Of a stretch of DNA of 64,000 nt, positions 19,420 to 29,708 are shown in pieces. Below the pieces are notes generated by a model. It ran no database searches. It saw nothing but the letters and a program-made list of their open reading frames with translations, and was not told where the DNA came from. Numbering within the stretch: position 1 is the first letter of the stretch; the number at the start of each line of letters is the position of its first letter. A program made the translations under genes and the position numbers. Source of the stretch: Kumtagia sp963820075 (GTDB taxonomy: Bacteria > Pseudomonadota > Alphaproteobacteria > Rhizobiales > Rhizobiaceae); NCBI GenBank assembly GCA_963820075.1, contig CAWFYS010000004.1, positions 124,001 through 188,000 of the forward strand. Direction: 5' to 3'.

Positions 19420-19848
19420 ATGAAAGCACGCATCAAATGGGTTGAGGAGCGAACCTTCGTCGGTGCGACCGGAAGCGGTCACAAGATCGTATTCGGAACG
19501 GCTCATGGGCAAGCCGGCACAAAGCCTGGGCCGAGCCCGATGGAGCTGGTGCTGATGGGCACGGGCGGGTGCTCGGCCTTCGACGTCGTGCATATTCTGG
19601 AGAAGGGGCGCGAAGCGGTCGAGGATTGCGTGGTCGAGATGGACGCCGAGCGCGCGGAGACTGACCCCAAGGTGTTCACGCGCATTCACATGCACTTCAT
19701 CGTCACTGGCCGGGGCCTCGCCAGGAACAAGGTGCAGCGCGCCATCGAACTGTCGATCGGCAAATATTGCTCGGCCTCGGCGATGCTGGCCAGAACGGCA
19801 ACGATTACCCATGATTTCGAAATTGTCGATACGTCCCAGGCGCGTTGA
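19420..19848 (+). CDS. OsmC/YhfA-family protein
   Basis: A 142-residue protein of the OsmC/Ohr superfamily. It has the two conserved cysteines of peroxidase-type members: GTGGCSAFDVV (about residue 48) and KYCSASAML (about residue 113). The sequence MELVLMGTGGCSA and the absence of an Ohr-style N-terminus place it nearer the YhfA branch, for which thiol-peroxidase activity is suspected rather than shown. Start chosen at the ATG 19420, where homology begins. It follows the lactonase gene by 53 nt on the same strand and converges on the RND pump gene. Confidence 0.85.
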   Translation: MKARIKWVEERTFVGATGSGHKIVFGTAHGQAGTKPGPSPMELVLMGTGGCSAFDVVHILEKGREAVEDCVVEMDAERAETDPKVFTRIHMHFIVTGRGLARNKVQRAIELSIGKYCSASAMLARTATITHDFEIVDTSQAR

Positions 19849-19965
19849 AGGAAGGCGGTAAGGCCGCACCTTCCGCGGCCTCTGTGCAAAGGTCAGGTCG
19901 AACGCGAGGCCGGAGGCGCGCATGCCAGACTCGGCCCGGTCGGGCTTCGTTCGCGCAGCGTATCC

Positions 19966-22900
19966 CTAATTTTTCGTCGGGTTCCCTGTGGTTTGCGGGG
20001 CCGAAGTCGCGGGCTTCCTGCCCGAGGCCAGCCATTCCTCGAAGCGCTGCACGACGACGAAGAACGAGGGCACGAACAGAACCGCGAGGCAAACAGACGC
20101 GATCATGCCGCTGGAAACCGTGATGCCGATCGACTTGCGGGCGCTGGCGCCGGCTCCGGTGGCGAACACCAGCGGCAGTACGCCGAGAATGAAGGCGAAG
20201 GACGTCATCAGGATCGGCCGGAAGCGGGCGCGCGCGGCTTCCGCCGCCGCTTCCACGATCGGCATGCCCTTGTGCCGCAGCTCGCGTGCCACCTCGACGA
20301 TAAGAATGGCGTTCTTGGCCGATAGCGCGATGAGCAGCACGAGGCCTATCTGCACATAGAGATTATTGTCGATACGCAGGCCCAGCATCACCGAGACCGG
20401 GCCGACGAGCGACAGGGGCACGGCAAGCAGGACCGAGACCGGGGCCAGCCAGCTCTCATATTGCCCGGCCAGAACCAGATAGACCAGCAGCAGGGCAAGC
20501 GCGAAGACGAGATACATCTGGTTGCCCACCAGCTTCTCCTGGTAGGACAGCGCCGTCCACTCGTAGCCGACGCCCGGCGGCAGCGTGCTCGCGGCGATTT
20601 CCTCCATCAGCTTGATGGCGTCGCCGGACGAAAAGCCGGCCGCCGGCACGCCCACCAGCGACGCCGAGGGATAGAGATTGTACAGGCTGATCAGGGACGG
20701 GCCGACGCTCGGGGTGATGGTCAGCACCGTGCCCAGCGGGATCATGTCCCCGTTGGCGTTGCGCACCGTCAGGTCGGCAATGTCCTCCGGCGCCAGCCGG
20801 AATTGGGCGTCACCCTGAACGTAGATCTGGAAGACCCGGCCGAATTTGTTGAACTGGTCGACATAGGTAGAGCCGAGATAGGTCGCGAGCGTGGAGAAGA
20901 CCAGATCGGTGGTGAGCGATAGCGCCTCGACCTTCTCACGGTCCACTTCGACCCGATACTGCGGAACATTGGCGCGGAACGGCGCGGAGATTCGCTGGAT
21001 GCCGGACTGGGTTTCGGCAGCTTTCAACATCGCGTTGACGGAACCCTGGAGCTTTTCGAGATCGAAGCTGCCGTCGCGGATTTCGATCTGCATGGTGAAT
21101 CCGCCGGCATTGCCGATGCCCTGGATGGGCGGCGGCGGCAGCACCAGCACGCGCGCTTCCCCTACCGCCGCAAGCTTCTGGTTGAGCGCGGCATAGAGGT
21201 TCGGCAGGTTCTCGGCCTTGCCGCGAACGCTCCAGTCGTCCAGCATTATGTAGGCGAGGCCGGCATTCGCCAGCGTCGAATTATTGTCGAGCGCCGAGAC
21301 GCCGGCGATGGTGATGACCTGGCGTACGCCTGGCGTTTCCTTGGCGATCTTCTCGACCTGGCTGAGCGCCGCCTGGGTCCGCCCAAGTGCGGCGCCGTCC
21401 GGAAGCTGGACGGCCGCGAGCAGATAACCCTGATCCTCGATCGGCAGAAAGCCGGTCGCCACCCGCGACATGCCGTAGCCGGCGGCTCCGATGATCGCCA
21501 GCGCGATGATCGACATGAGAAGGCTGTGGCGCGCCATCGAGCCGATCACCCCGGCATAGCCGTTCTCCGCGCGCTGATAGAGCGCATTGAAGCCGCGATA
21601 AAAGAAGTTGCGCTTTTCCGGCGGCACCGGACGCCGCAGCCACGTTGCGCATTGGGTCGGCTTCAGGGTCGCGGCGTTGACCGCGCTGATCAAAGCCGTC
21701 GCCGCGATCACCAGCGCGAACTGGGCGTACATCCGCCCGGTCAGGCCGGGCAGGAAGGCTGCCGGCAGGAAGACCGCCATGAGAACCAGGGTGATGCCGA
21801 TGATCGGCGCGAACAGCTCGTTCATCGCGGCTATGGCCGCATCGTGGCCGGACATGCCTTTCTCGATATTGTGGGCAGCACCTTCGACCACGATGATGGC
21901 ATCGTCGACGACAATGCCGATGGCAAGCACGATGGCGAAAAGCGTCGACAGATTGACCGAGAAGCCCATCGCCGCCATCGCGGCGAAGGCGCCGATGATC
22001 GTCACCGGCACGGTGGTGGCCGGGACCAGCATGGCGCGCCAGTCCTGCAGAAAAAGCAGGATCACGATGAGCACGAGCACCGCCGCTTCGATCAGCGTCT
22101 TGTAGACCTCGCCGATCGCCTGGCTGACGAAGACCGTCGTGTCGAACGGAATCGCATGCACCATTCCCGGCGGGAACTCGCGCGCCAGCTCGTCCATGCG
22201 CGCGCTGACCAGCTTCGCCACGTCGAGCGCGTTGGCTCCCGGCGACTGGAAGATGGCAAGGCCGGCCGCCTGCTCCCCGTCAAGCTGGAACACCTGGCTG
22301 TATGACTGGGCGCCAAGCTCGACGCGGCCGACGTCGCGTACGCGCGTCAACTGGCCGCTCGATCCGGATTTGACGATCACGTTGGCGAACTGATCCGGAT
22401 CGTCAAGGCGGCTCGATACCTCGATCGTGTATTGGAAGGACTGGTTCTCGGGCGCCGGCGGCATGCCGACCTGGCCGGCCGTCACCTGTTCGCTCTGCTG
22501 CTGGAGGGCCTGGACGACATCCTGCGCGGTGAGGTTGCGCACCCGCATCTTTTCGGGGTCCAGCCAGATGCGCATCGAATATTGGCCGGCGCCGAAGACG
22601 TTGACGTTGCCGACGCCCGGCAGCCGGGCGATCTCGTCCTTAAGCCGGATCGTCGCGTAGTTGCTGAGATAGAGGCTGTCGAATTTGCCATCCGGGGAGG
22701 TCAGCGTCACGATCTGCAGGATCGCCGTGGACTTCTTCTGGACGTTGACGCCCTGCACCTGCACCGACTGCGGAAGCGCCGCCATGGCGGTGGCGACGCG
22801 ATTCTGCACCAGCACCTGCGCGGCGTCCAGGTCGGTGCCGATACCGAAGGTCACGGTCAGCGTGTAGGTGCCGTCGGCGCCGGCATAGGATTGCATATAG

Positions 22901-23130
22901 AGCATGTTCTCGACGCCGTTCACCTGCTGCTCGATCGGCAGCGCGACGGTGTCGATGACGGTGCGGGCGCTGGCGCCGGGATAACGGGTGGTCACCTGCA
23001 CGGTTGGCGGCACGACGTTCGGATATTGGGAGACCGGCAAGGAAAACAGCGACACGGCGCCGATGACGACCATCAGGATCGCCAGCACATTGGCCAGGAC
23101 CGGCCGCTCGATGAAGAATTTCGAGATCAT
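19966..23130 (-). CDS. RND multidrug efflux transporter (AcrB/HAE1 family)
   Basis: A 1,054-residue inner-membrane proton antiporter of the hydrophobe/amphiphile efflux type, exporting drugs or other amphiphiles through a tripartite complex. It starts MISKFFIERPVLANVLAIL and continues LPVSQYPNVVPPTVQVTT, PIEQQVNGVENMLYMQS and GTDLDAAQVLVQNRV. The proton-relay acidic pair is visible in IGIVVDDAIIVVEG (about residues 400-413), and the second half repeats the fold with GFLPIEDQGYLLAAVQLP and VGPVSVMLGLRIDNNLYVQIG. Length and motifs are complete, with no frameshift over 3.1 kb. Its ATG overlaps the stop of the adaptor gene by ATGA, so both are one operon. No regulator gene is next to it. Confidence 0.96.
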   Translation of the reverse strand: MISKFFIERPVLANVLAILMVVIGAVSLFSLPVSQYPNVVPPTVQVTTRYPGASARTVIDTVALPIEQQVNGVENMLYMQSYAGADGTYTLTVTFGIGTDLDAAQVLVQNRVATAMAALPQSVQVQGVNVQKKSTAILQIVTLTSPDGKFDSLYLSNYATIRLKDEIARLPGVGNVNVFGAGQYSMRIWLDPEKMRVRNLTAQDVVQALQQQSEQVTAGQVGMPPAPENQSFQYTIEVSSRLDDPDQFANVIVKSGSSGQLTRVRDVGRVELGAQSYSQVFQLDGEQAAGLAIFQSPGANALDVAKLVSARMDELAREFPPGMVHAIPFDTTVFVSQAIGEVYKTLIEAAVLVLIVILLFLQDWRAMLVPATTVPVTIIGAFAAMAAMGFSVNLSTLFAIVLAIGIVVDDAIIVVEGAAHNIEKGMSGHDAAIAAMNELFAPIIGITLVLMAVFLPAAFLPGLTGRMYAQFALVIAATALISAVNAATLKPTQCATWLRRPVPPEKRNFFYRGFNALYQRAENGYAGVIGSMARHSLLMSIIALAIIGAAGYGMSRVATGFLPIEDQGYLLAAVQLPDGAALGRTQAALSQVEKIAKETPGVRQVITIAGVSALDNNSTLANAGLAYIMLDDWSVRGKAENLPNLYAALNQKLAAVGEARVLVLPPPPIQGIGNAGGFTMQIEIRDGSFDLEKLQGSVNAMLKAAETQSGIQRISAPFRANVPQYRVEVDREKVEALSLTTDLVFSTLATYLGSTYVDQFNKFGRVFQIYVQGDAQFRLAPEDIADLTVRNANGDMIPLGTVLTITPSVGPSLISLYNLYPSASLVGVPAAGFSSGDAIKLMEEIAASTLPPGVGYEWTALSYQEKLVGNQMYLVFALALLLVYLVLAGQYESWLAPVSVLLAVPLSLVGPVSVMLGLRIDNNLYVQIGLVLLIALSAKNAILIVEVARELRHKGMPIVEAAAEAARARFRPILMTSFAFILGVLPLVFATGAGASARKSIGITVSSGMIASVCLAVLFVPSFFVVVQRFEEWLASGRKPATSAPQTTGNPTKN

Positions 23131-24266
23131 TGCCCGGCGGCGCCCGTGCTTGCGGTGCGAAGCTGCGGTTCGACCTTTTGGCCGGGCACCGCGACGAGCA
23201 GGCCGGAGACCACGACGCGGTCCTCCGGTCCGACGCCGGATGTGATGACCCTGAGATCCTCGACCAGCTGGCCGATCACGACCTTGCGCTGCTCGACGAT
23301 ATCGTCCTTGCCGGCCACCAGCACGTACCGTCCGCCCTGATCGGCGCCGATGGCGCGATCCGGCACCAGCAGCATTCCGGGTTCCTCGATAAGCGGAACG
23401 CGCACCCGCACGAAATAGCCGGGCAGCAACTGCCTGTCGCTGTTGGCAAGCACGCCGCGAACGTTCAGCGTTCCGGTCGATGCCGTGACGCCGGGCTCCG
23501 CGTAGTCCAGCATTCCCTTGTGCGGATAGCCCGTTTCGTTTTGAAGGCCGACCTCAATGGGAATTTTCTTGAGGTCAGCGGGCGTCAGCCCGCGTTTTCG
23601 CATATCGGCGCGAACCCGCAAAACGTCGGCCTCGCTGACGCTGAAGTTCACATAGATCGGGTTGATCTGGACGATTGTTGCAAGGGTCGTCTCGCTGGCG
23701 CCTCCGACGAGTTGCCCCATCGACACTTGTCGGGCGGTAACGATCCCGTCAAAGGGGGCCTTGACCTGAGTGTAGCTCAGGTTGAGTGCCGCCTGCTTGG
23801 AATCCGCCTCGGTCTGCTGGATCCGCGCGGCGTCGGCATCGCGCTGCGCGGTCGCCTGGTCGAGCGAGGATTTCGGAGACACACCCTTTGCCACCAGGTC
23901 CTGCTGCCGAACATATTCGGCCTGCGACTGCTTCGCGGATGCCTCGGCGCTGGCCTGCGCGGCCTGGGAATCGTCAAGCGCAAGCTGATAGGGTTCCGGC
24001 TCGATGACGAAGAGCACCGTTCCGGCCTTGACCGCGTCGCCGTCCTTGTAGTCGATCGACTCCACGAAACCCTGCACGCGGGCCACCAGCGTCGTGCTGT
24101 TGACCGAGGCGGTGCTGCCCGTGGCGACAAGGTAGGGTATGACGTCCTGCTTCACGGGCAGCGCGACTTCGACCTTGGGCGGGGGTGGCGGCACATAGGC
24201 GTTCTGCTCCTTGCAGGCCGGGAGCAACGCCATTGCGGCGACAAGCAGCGCCGTTTTCGCGAGCAT
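23127..24266 (-). CDS. RND efflux periplasmic adaptor lipoprotein
   Basis: Membrane-fusion protein that links the RND pump to an outer-membrane channel. From the ATG at 24266 it has a signal peptide with a lipobox (MALLPACK), a proline run (PPPPPKVEV), a biotinyl-lipoyl segment (GFVESIDYKDGDAVKAGTVL), an alpha-helical hairpin (QASAEASAKQSQAEYVRQQD) and the second lipoyl half LNLSYTQVKAPFDGIVTARQ. The beta-barrel region follows. An upstream start at 24374 is open but adds a non-signal leader, so I prefer 24266. The stop overlaps the RND pump start (ATGA). Confidence 0.93.
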   Translation of the reverse strand: MLAKTALLVAAMALLPACKEQNAYVPPPPPKVEVALPVKQDVIPYLVATGSTASVNSTTLVARVQGFVESIDYKDGDAVKAGTVLFVIEPEPYQLALDDSQAAQASAEASAKQSQAEYVRQQDLVAKGVSPKSSLDQATAQRDADAARIQQTEADSKQAALNLSYTQVKAPFDGIVTARQVSMGQLVGGASETTLATIVQINPIYVNFSVSEADVLRVRADMRKRGLTPADLKKIPIEVGLQNETGYPHKGMLDYAEPGVTASTGTLNVRGVLANSDRQLLPGYFVRVRVPLIEEPGMLLVPDRAIGADQGGRYVLVAGKDDIVEQRKVVIGQLVEDLRVITSGVGPEDRVVVSGLLVAVPGQKVEPQLRTASTGAAGQ

Positions 24267-24374
24267 GGCCCGCCGCACTGCGACCAAGCGCGCGAGCCGC
24301 CCGGAAACGGTCGGGCAGGTTTCGTAGCAGTCGACTTTCCGCACGGAATAGAACAATCGCATTGCCTCGATCAT

Positions 24375-24875
24375 GAGTTCCCGAGCCCGAACTGTTCGTT
24401 ACGCACTTCGTGGTTGAAGTTAGTTTATTCCAGCCCCGATGAATAGCAGCCAAGAACAGCTCTCGAAACCTTATGGGTTTCCGCGAAACCTTTTCGGCCA
24501 ATCGCGGTTAGTGCTCCTCGCGGCACCCGCCTGGATTAGGCGCATGACGATGGCCTGGCCACGCAGGCCGGATCCGCTGCGCGCCGGATCCTGGCACGAT
24601 GGACCGGTTGTCCGGGAATGCGCCTTGACGTGGTGGCGCCACGGCCGAGCCGGAACCCGAAGGATTTGAGCCAAATGGACCCGGCCCGAAGGGTTTGCCG
24701 CTGTGCGGGCGCCCGCGGCGTCAGGCGGACTTGGCCGTGCCACCAGCACGACCTGCGCCGCCTTCCTGGCGGATCGCCTCGCCATCGGCGAAACAGAGCG
24801 ATTCAGTATTCACCGGAAATGCTCTAATGTCGCCCGGCGGGTATCCGAGCCGCGGCTGGACCTCGGGAGGCTTTC
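24375..24875. other. Intergenic stretch between the RND adaptor and CorA gene
   Basis: About 500 nt separating divergent units. It should contain the promoters of the efflux operon (left) and corA (right; GGGAGG lies before its ATG). I recognise no gene in it; short open frames on both strands look like composition effects. The adaptor could alternatively start at 24374. No regulator-binding palindrome stood out. Confidence 0.5.
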
Positions 24876-25886
24876 ATGGAACATGTCCGGAGTTTTGCCG
24901 ATATCGAGCATACGGAGCCGGGCATTGTCGCTTCGAGCGTCTATGCAGCCGGCAAACGCATTGCCGACATCACTATCGAGGAGGCGGGCAAATGGTCCGC
25001 GAAAGACGGGCACGTCGTCTGGATCGGCCTTCTCGAGCCCAGCGGCGAGTTGCTCGAACGGGTCCAGCGGCAGTTCCACCTGCATCAGCTTGCCATCGAT
25101 GACGCCGAGCACGCGCACCAGCGCCCGAAGCTGGAGCAGTATGGCGATGCGCTCTTCATCGTCGCCCGCACCGCGCAACTGATCAACGGCCGCGTCACCT
25201 TCGGCGAGACGCACCTGTTCGTCGGCAAAGGTTATCTCGTCAGCGTCAGGCACGGCGCCTCGACCTCCTACTCGGCCGTGCGCCAGCATTGGGAAAGCTG
25301 CCCGACGGCGCTCGCCAAGGGCGAGGATTTCATCCTCTATGCCATCCTCGACTTCATCGTCGACAATTACATGCCGGTGCTGGAGGCGATCGAGGCCGAG
25401 GTCGAGGCCATCGAAGACAGGGTGCTTGCCCGGCCGATGTCGGCCGCGGACATCGAGCGGCTCTATATGCTGCGCCGCGACCTCTTGCGGCTGCGCAACG
25501 CCGCCGGGCCGCTGGTCGAGGTCTGCCGGCGGCTGACGGATTCGGACCTGCCGCAGATCCGCCCCCAGATGTTCCCCATGTTCCGCGGCGTGACCGACCA
25601 CATCCGCACCGTGCAGGAGAAGATCGACAATCTGCGCGAGGTCCTGGCATTCGCCTTCGAGGCGAGCCTGTTGGCGGGCCAGAGCCAGGAGACGGCGGTT
25701 GCCAAGAAACTGGCGTCCTGGGCCGCCATCCTTGCTGTGCCGACCGCAATCGCCGGCATCTACGGAATGAACTTCGAGGACATGCCCGAACTCAAGTCAA
25801 GCATGGGCTACCCCAGCGTGCTTGGCATCATCTTGCTGATTTGCACATTCCTCTATTGGCGGTTTCGCAAGAACGGCTGGCTGTAA
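24876..25886 (+). CDS. corA: CorA-family magnesium/cobalt transporter
   Basis: A 336-residue divalent cation channel of the CorA (2-TM-GxN) family. The N-terminal cytoplasmic domain includes HLHQLAIDDAEHAHQRPKLE and YGDALFIVARTAQ. The C-terminal part has two membrane segments, the first (ILAVPTAIAGIYGM) ending in the invariant GMN pore motif as YGMNFEDMPE near residue 300, and the second (SVLGIILLICTFLYW) followed by a basic tail RFRKNGWL, as required for CorA. The start has a GGGAGG ribosome site. Metal preference (Mg, Co, Ni or Zn as in ZntB) cannot be fixed from sequence; the MPE after the pore fits CorA. Confidence 0.92.
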   Translation: MEHVRSFADIEHTEPGIVASSVYAAGKRIADITIEEAGKWSAKDGHVVWIGLLEPSGELLERVQRQFHLHQLAIDDAEHAHQRPKLEQYGDALFIVARTAQLINGRVTFGETHLFVGKGYLVSVRHGASTSYSAVRQHWESCPTALAKGEDFILYAILDFIVDNYMPVLEAIEAEVEAIEDRVLARPMSAADIERLYMLRRDLLRLRNAAGPLVEVCRRLTDSDLPQIRPQMFPMFRGVTDHIRTVQEKIDNLREVLAFAFEASLLAGQSQETAVAKKLASWAAILAVPTAIAGIYGMNFEDMPELKSSMGYPSVLGIILLICTFLYWRFRKNGWL

Positions 25887-26066
25887 CGCCGACGCCGCCG
25901 GCTTTGCGCGGCGACTTTGCGGCTCGGATTTGAAGCCGCCAAGCTCCGTGTTTTGACCCACACCCGCCGTTCCACGTCCGTGTCGCCGGTGCGCTGGCCA
26001 CATCTGTCAGCGGGAAATATCTGCAACGATTTCGGCAAGTACATGCTCATCTTTTACGGTTGATGA

Positions 26067-26082
26067 GTTGACAGAGGTCAAC
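26067..26082. promoter_or_regulatory. Operator-like palindrome before the alkyl sulfatase gene
   Basis: GTTGAC-AGAG-GTCAAC is a perfect 6-bp inverted repeat about 60 nt upstream of the ATG at 26141. It overlaps a TTGACA that could serve as a -35 element, the position expected for a repressor site. The regulator is not identifiable in the window. Confidence 0.4.
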
Positions 26083-26140
26083 ACTCTGTATCAAGGGTGC
26101 CGGTAAAAGTAATAGATGTGGGGCAAGGGAGGAAAGATCA

Positions 26141-28261
26141 ATGTCAACCCGGCGTGAATTCATCCAGTCTCTTCCTGCGATCGGAACTGCGTTCGCTATT
26201 GCGGGCAGAGTAATACTGGACGACAGTCCTGCCCGCGCGCAGGAAACGGCGGCTCCCCCGTTGAAGGGGCATTTTCATCCGAAGGGCAAGGCGCCGTCGC
26301 AGTTCACGCTCGAGCTTCTTCAGCAGCGCCAAGGGGACCCTGCCCTTCGCCGACAAACGGGACTTCGACGAGCAGAAGAAGGGCCTCATCGCGCCGATGA
26401 CGGACCTGAAGATCATGGCCGACGCCGGCCATGTCGCCTGGGACATGGAGCGCTTCCAGTTCCTCGACGAGGCAGGAGGAGTTCGACAGCATCCATCCCT
26501 CGCTGCACCGCCAGTCGCGGCTCAACAACAATTACGGCCTCTACGAGGTGATCCCCGGCATCTATCAGGTGCGCGGCTTCGACCTGTCCGACATCACCTT
26601 CGTTCGCGGCAAGACCGGCTGGATCGTGTTCGACCCGCTGGTGAGCCGCTGAGCCCGTCCGTGCCGCCTGGAAGCTGTTCCAGGAGCATGTCGGCGAGGG
26701 GCTGCCGGTCTCGGCGGTGATCTATTCCCATACCCATGCCGACCACTGGGGCGGGGTGCGCGGCGATCGTCGACGAGGCGGACGTGCGCTCCGGCAAGGT
26801 CGCGCTCATCGCGCCGGTCGACTTCATGGACTTCACCATTTCCGAGAACGTCTACGCCGGCAATGCGATGAACCGGCGGCTGTTCTACCAGTACGGCCTG
26901 CTGCTGCCTGCCGCCCCGCACGGCTATGTCGGCCAGGGCCTCGGCCAGGGCGTATCGGCCGGCGCCATCGGGCTGATCGCGCCGAACCGCTTCGTCTCGG
27001 ACGCCGATCGAGGAGATCGAGGTCGACGGCGTGCGGATGATCTTCCAGAACACGCCGAACACCGAGGCGCCGCGGGAGATGAACACCTACATCCCCGAGA
27101 TGAAGGCGCTGTGGATGGCGGAGAACGTCATCGCGATCGCTGCACAACATCTACACGCTTGCGCGGCGCGCCGGTGCGCGATCCGCTGCGACTGGTCGAA
27201 GTACATCGGCGAAGCGCTCTACCGCTTCGGCCAGGAGGCCGAGGTGATGTTCGCCTCGCACCATTGGCCGCGCTGGGGCAACGAGCGCATCCAGGAGGTG
27301 CTGCGCGGTCAGCGCGACCTCTACGCCAACATGAACAACCAGGTGCTGCACTTCGCCAACCAGGGCGTGACCATCAACCAGATCCACAACGTCTACGAGG
27401 TGCCGAAGGGCCTGCAGGAGAAGTGGTTCTGCCGCGGCTACCACGGCTCTCCGCAGCACAACGCCCGCGGCGTGATCCAGCGCTATCTCGGCTTCTGGGA
27501 CTGCAACCCCACGACGCTGATCCCGCTTTCGCCGGCAGATTCCGCGCCGCTCTATGTCGAGATGATGGGCGGCGCGGAGAAGATCCTCGCGCGCGGCCGC
27601 GAGCTGCACGATGCAGGGCGAGTATCTGCTGGCCACGGAGATCGTGAACAAGCTGGTGCAGGCCGAGCCGGACAACGCCGAGGCCAAGGACCTGCTCGCC
27701 GACATCTTCGAGCAGCTCGGCTACCAGCAGGAGAATCCGGGCCTGCGCAACAGCTTCCTCGCCGCCGCCTACGAGCTCCGGACCGGCATCCCGCAGGGCG
27801 AGACGGCCAATTCGAGCAGCCCGGACGTGATCCGGGCGATGTCGACGGAGTTGTTCCTCAACTTCCTCGGCATCCGCATGGACAGCCGCAAGGCCGAGGG
27901 CATGCGCTTCACGATCAACCTCGTCACGCCCGACAATGGCGAGAAATTCCTCGATCGAGCTGGAGAACGCGACGCTGACCAACATCGCGGGCTTCCAGGC
28001 CGCAGAACCCGGATCTGACGCTCACCATCAACCGCTCCGATCTGGAACAGACGATGATGGGCGCGAAGACACTCGAAGCCCAGATCGCCGACGGAACCGC
28101 GAAGGTCGACGGCGACGTCAGGCATCCTGGCGCAGCTCGCCTCGACCATGGTCGACTTCGACCCGCGCTTCGAGATCATGCCAGGCACCAAGGCGCGCAC
28201 GACGGAAGTTGCGCACGCTGATCCCTATGAGGCGGTGCCCGGGCAGTCCATTGCGGAATAA
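26141..28261 (+). CDS. SdsA-type alkyl sulfatase, metallo-beta-lactamase fold (many frameshifts)
   Basis: Class III alkyl sulfatase that hydrolyses primary alkyl sulfates such as SDS. The N-terminus MSTRREFIQSLP and a following hydrophobic stretch look like a Tat signal. Read through about twelve single-base insertions, the protein has NNNYGLYEVIPGIYQVRG, the metal-binding SHTHADHWGG, a second metal region FASHHWPRWGNERI, YRGYHGSPQHNARGVIQRYL-type features (here CRGYHGSPQHNARG), a dimerisation domain (ARGRELHDAGEYLLA) and a C-terminal SCP2-like domain (TINRSDLEQTMMG). The corrected stop is TAA at 28259-28261, giving about 700 residues, slightly longer than SdsA1. Because the extra bases are all single and the conserved blocks are complete, I favour sequence error over a decayed gene, but a true pseudogene cannot be excluded here. 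Confidence 0.85.
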
Positions 28262-28492
28262 GATCGAGTCGCGCGTACCTGGTGTAAAGACCTATGCTAG
28301 AGAAAGTTGCGGTTGGCGGACAGTCGGCGGCAAGATGCTCGCGCCCTGAAGCAATTCGCACATGAAAATGAGGGGCACTATTTACCTGAACAGGCTTTGG
28401 GATGAATATCACGCAACGGGAGGAAGCACTGTTATATCCTGAATAAATGCACCCAAACGGCTTCCGACCGTTGCTTGCAAGGGAGGATAATC

Positions 28493-29575
28493 ATGAAGCG
28501 TATTTTCTCGCTCGCGGCGTGTGCCGCAGCGTTGTTGCATGGCATTCCCTACGCCGCCGCACAATCCGGCAGCGTCGAAAAAGCAGTCGGCGGCTACGGC
28601 TTCGAGGAAGCCGCGAAGGAAGCCGCCGGCACGAAGGACTTCAATTCGGCCGATGGCCAACTCACCTTCGCCATCGTTACACACACGGCCGGCAATGGCT
28701 TTTTCGATCCGGTCTATGTCGGCGCGACCGTCGCCGGCAACCTTATCGGAGCCAAGATCCTGCTGCTGGGCTCGGAATCGCCGACCGACGACCCGGCTCG
28801 CGAGATCGAAATCCTGAACCAGATCGTGCAGGACCCGACGATCGACGGCCTGATCATGACAACACCTCAGGTCGGCGCCTATAACGACATCGTCAAGGCC
28901 GCGCAGTCGAAGGGTATACCGGTCGCCACGACCAATTCCTTCGACGGCACCATCCTCAACCGCAGCGGCATCAGCCACACCGGCCAGGACGCCTCTGCTG
29001 CCGCTCTCGCCGGCGAGGCGCTGGTCAAGTGCTTGGCGGACAAAGGTATCGAGAAGGGCACGATCGTGCTGCCCTCGTCGACAGCGATGGGCAACATCGA
29101 AGTGAACAATCGCGTTACCTCGGCCTTCAACGCGATCGTCAAGGGCCTGAAGGACGCCGGCAAGCTCGATGCCTTCAAGGTCGACGCAGGTCCGGAGAAC
29201 ACGGGTATCGACACCAATCCGAACGATCCGGTGAACGGAATCGTGACTCTGTTCGAGTCGCGCGGCGACGTGGTCGGCGCCTTCGCTGGCAACAATGTGT
29301 TCACACCGGCGCTGGCCAAGGCGGTGGCGCAGACCGGCATGACCGGCAAGATCTGCGCCTACGGTTTCGACCTCGGCCCGGCCCAGCAGGACGCGTTGAA
29401 GAGCGGGGACCTTACCGGCGCACTCGGCCAGCAGCCCTTCCTGCAGGGCTTCTGGCCGGTCATGCAGCTCTGGCTGGAGATCGACCGCGGCATAGCGGCG
29501 GCCAATCTCGACACGCGCGCCCAGCTCGTGACGAAGGACACCGTGGAAAAAGTCGGCAAGCGCTTCGAGAACTGA
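28493..29575 (+). CDS. Sugar ABC transporter substrate-binding protein (ribose/fructose type)
   Basis: A 360-residue periplasmic protein of the Peripla_BP_4 (RbsB/FrcB-like) family. The start MKRIFSLAACAAALLHGIPY at 28493 (after GGGAGG) is a clear Sec signal peptide ending AAAQ. Typical segments are FAIVTHTAGNGFFDPVYVGA, NQIVQDPTIDGLIMTTPQV, GIPVATTNSFDG and KICAYGFDLGPAQQDALKSG. The gene is followed by a fused permease and a single-domain ATPase, an frcBCA-like set of Sinorhizobium type. The sugar bound is unknown. No local LacI or ROK regulator is seen. Confidence 0.92.
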   Translation: MKRIFSLAACAAALLHGIPYAAAQSGSVEKAVGGYGFEEAAKEAAGTKDFNSADGQLTFAIVTHTAGNGFFDPVYVGATVAGNLIGAKILLLGSESPTDDPAREIEILNQIVQDPTIDGLIMTTPQVGAYNDIVKAAQSKGIPVATTNSFDGTILNRSGISHTGQDASAAALAGEALVKCLADKGIEKGTIVLPSSTAMGNIEVNNRVTSAFNAIVKGLKDAGKLDAFKVDAGPENTGIDTNPNDPVNGIVTLFESRGDVVGAFAGNNVFTPALAKAVAQTGMTGKICAYGFDLGPAQQDALKSGDLTGALGQQPFLQGFWPVMQLWLEIDRGIAAANLDTRAQLVTKDTVEKVGKRFEN

Positions 29576-29708
29576 CGGTCGATCGCGCTTGCGGACCTGT
29601 CGCGGGGGGCTGACACCCTCCCGCGCATTGCGGCCTGTTGAGATTCACGAGGATGGCCTGAATCTCCCCAGATCTTAGTTCAACTTCGGCTGGAGAACTG
29701 TCGTCAGC

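Noticed and set aside
24471..24785. Possible gene of about 100 codons between the RND adaptor and corA
   Set aside because: No recognisable domain, no ribosome site, composition of random GC-rich sequence.
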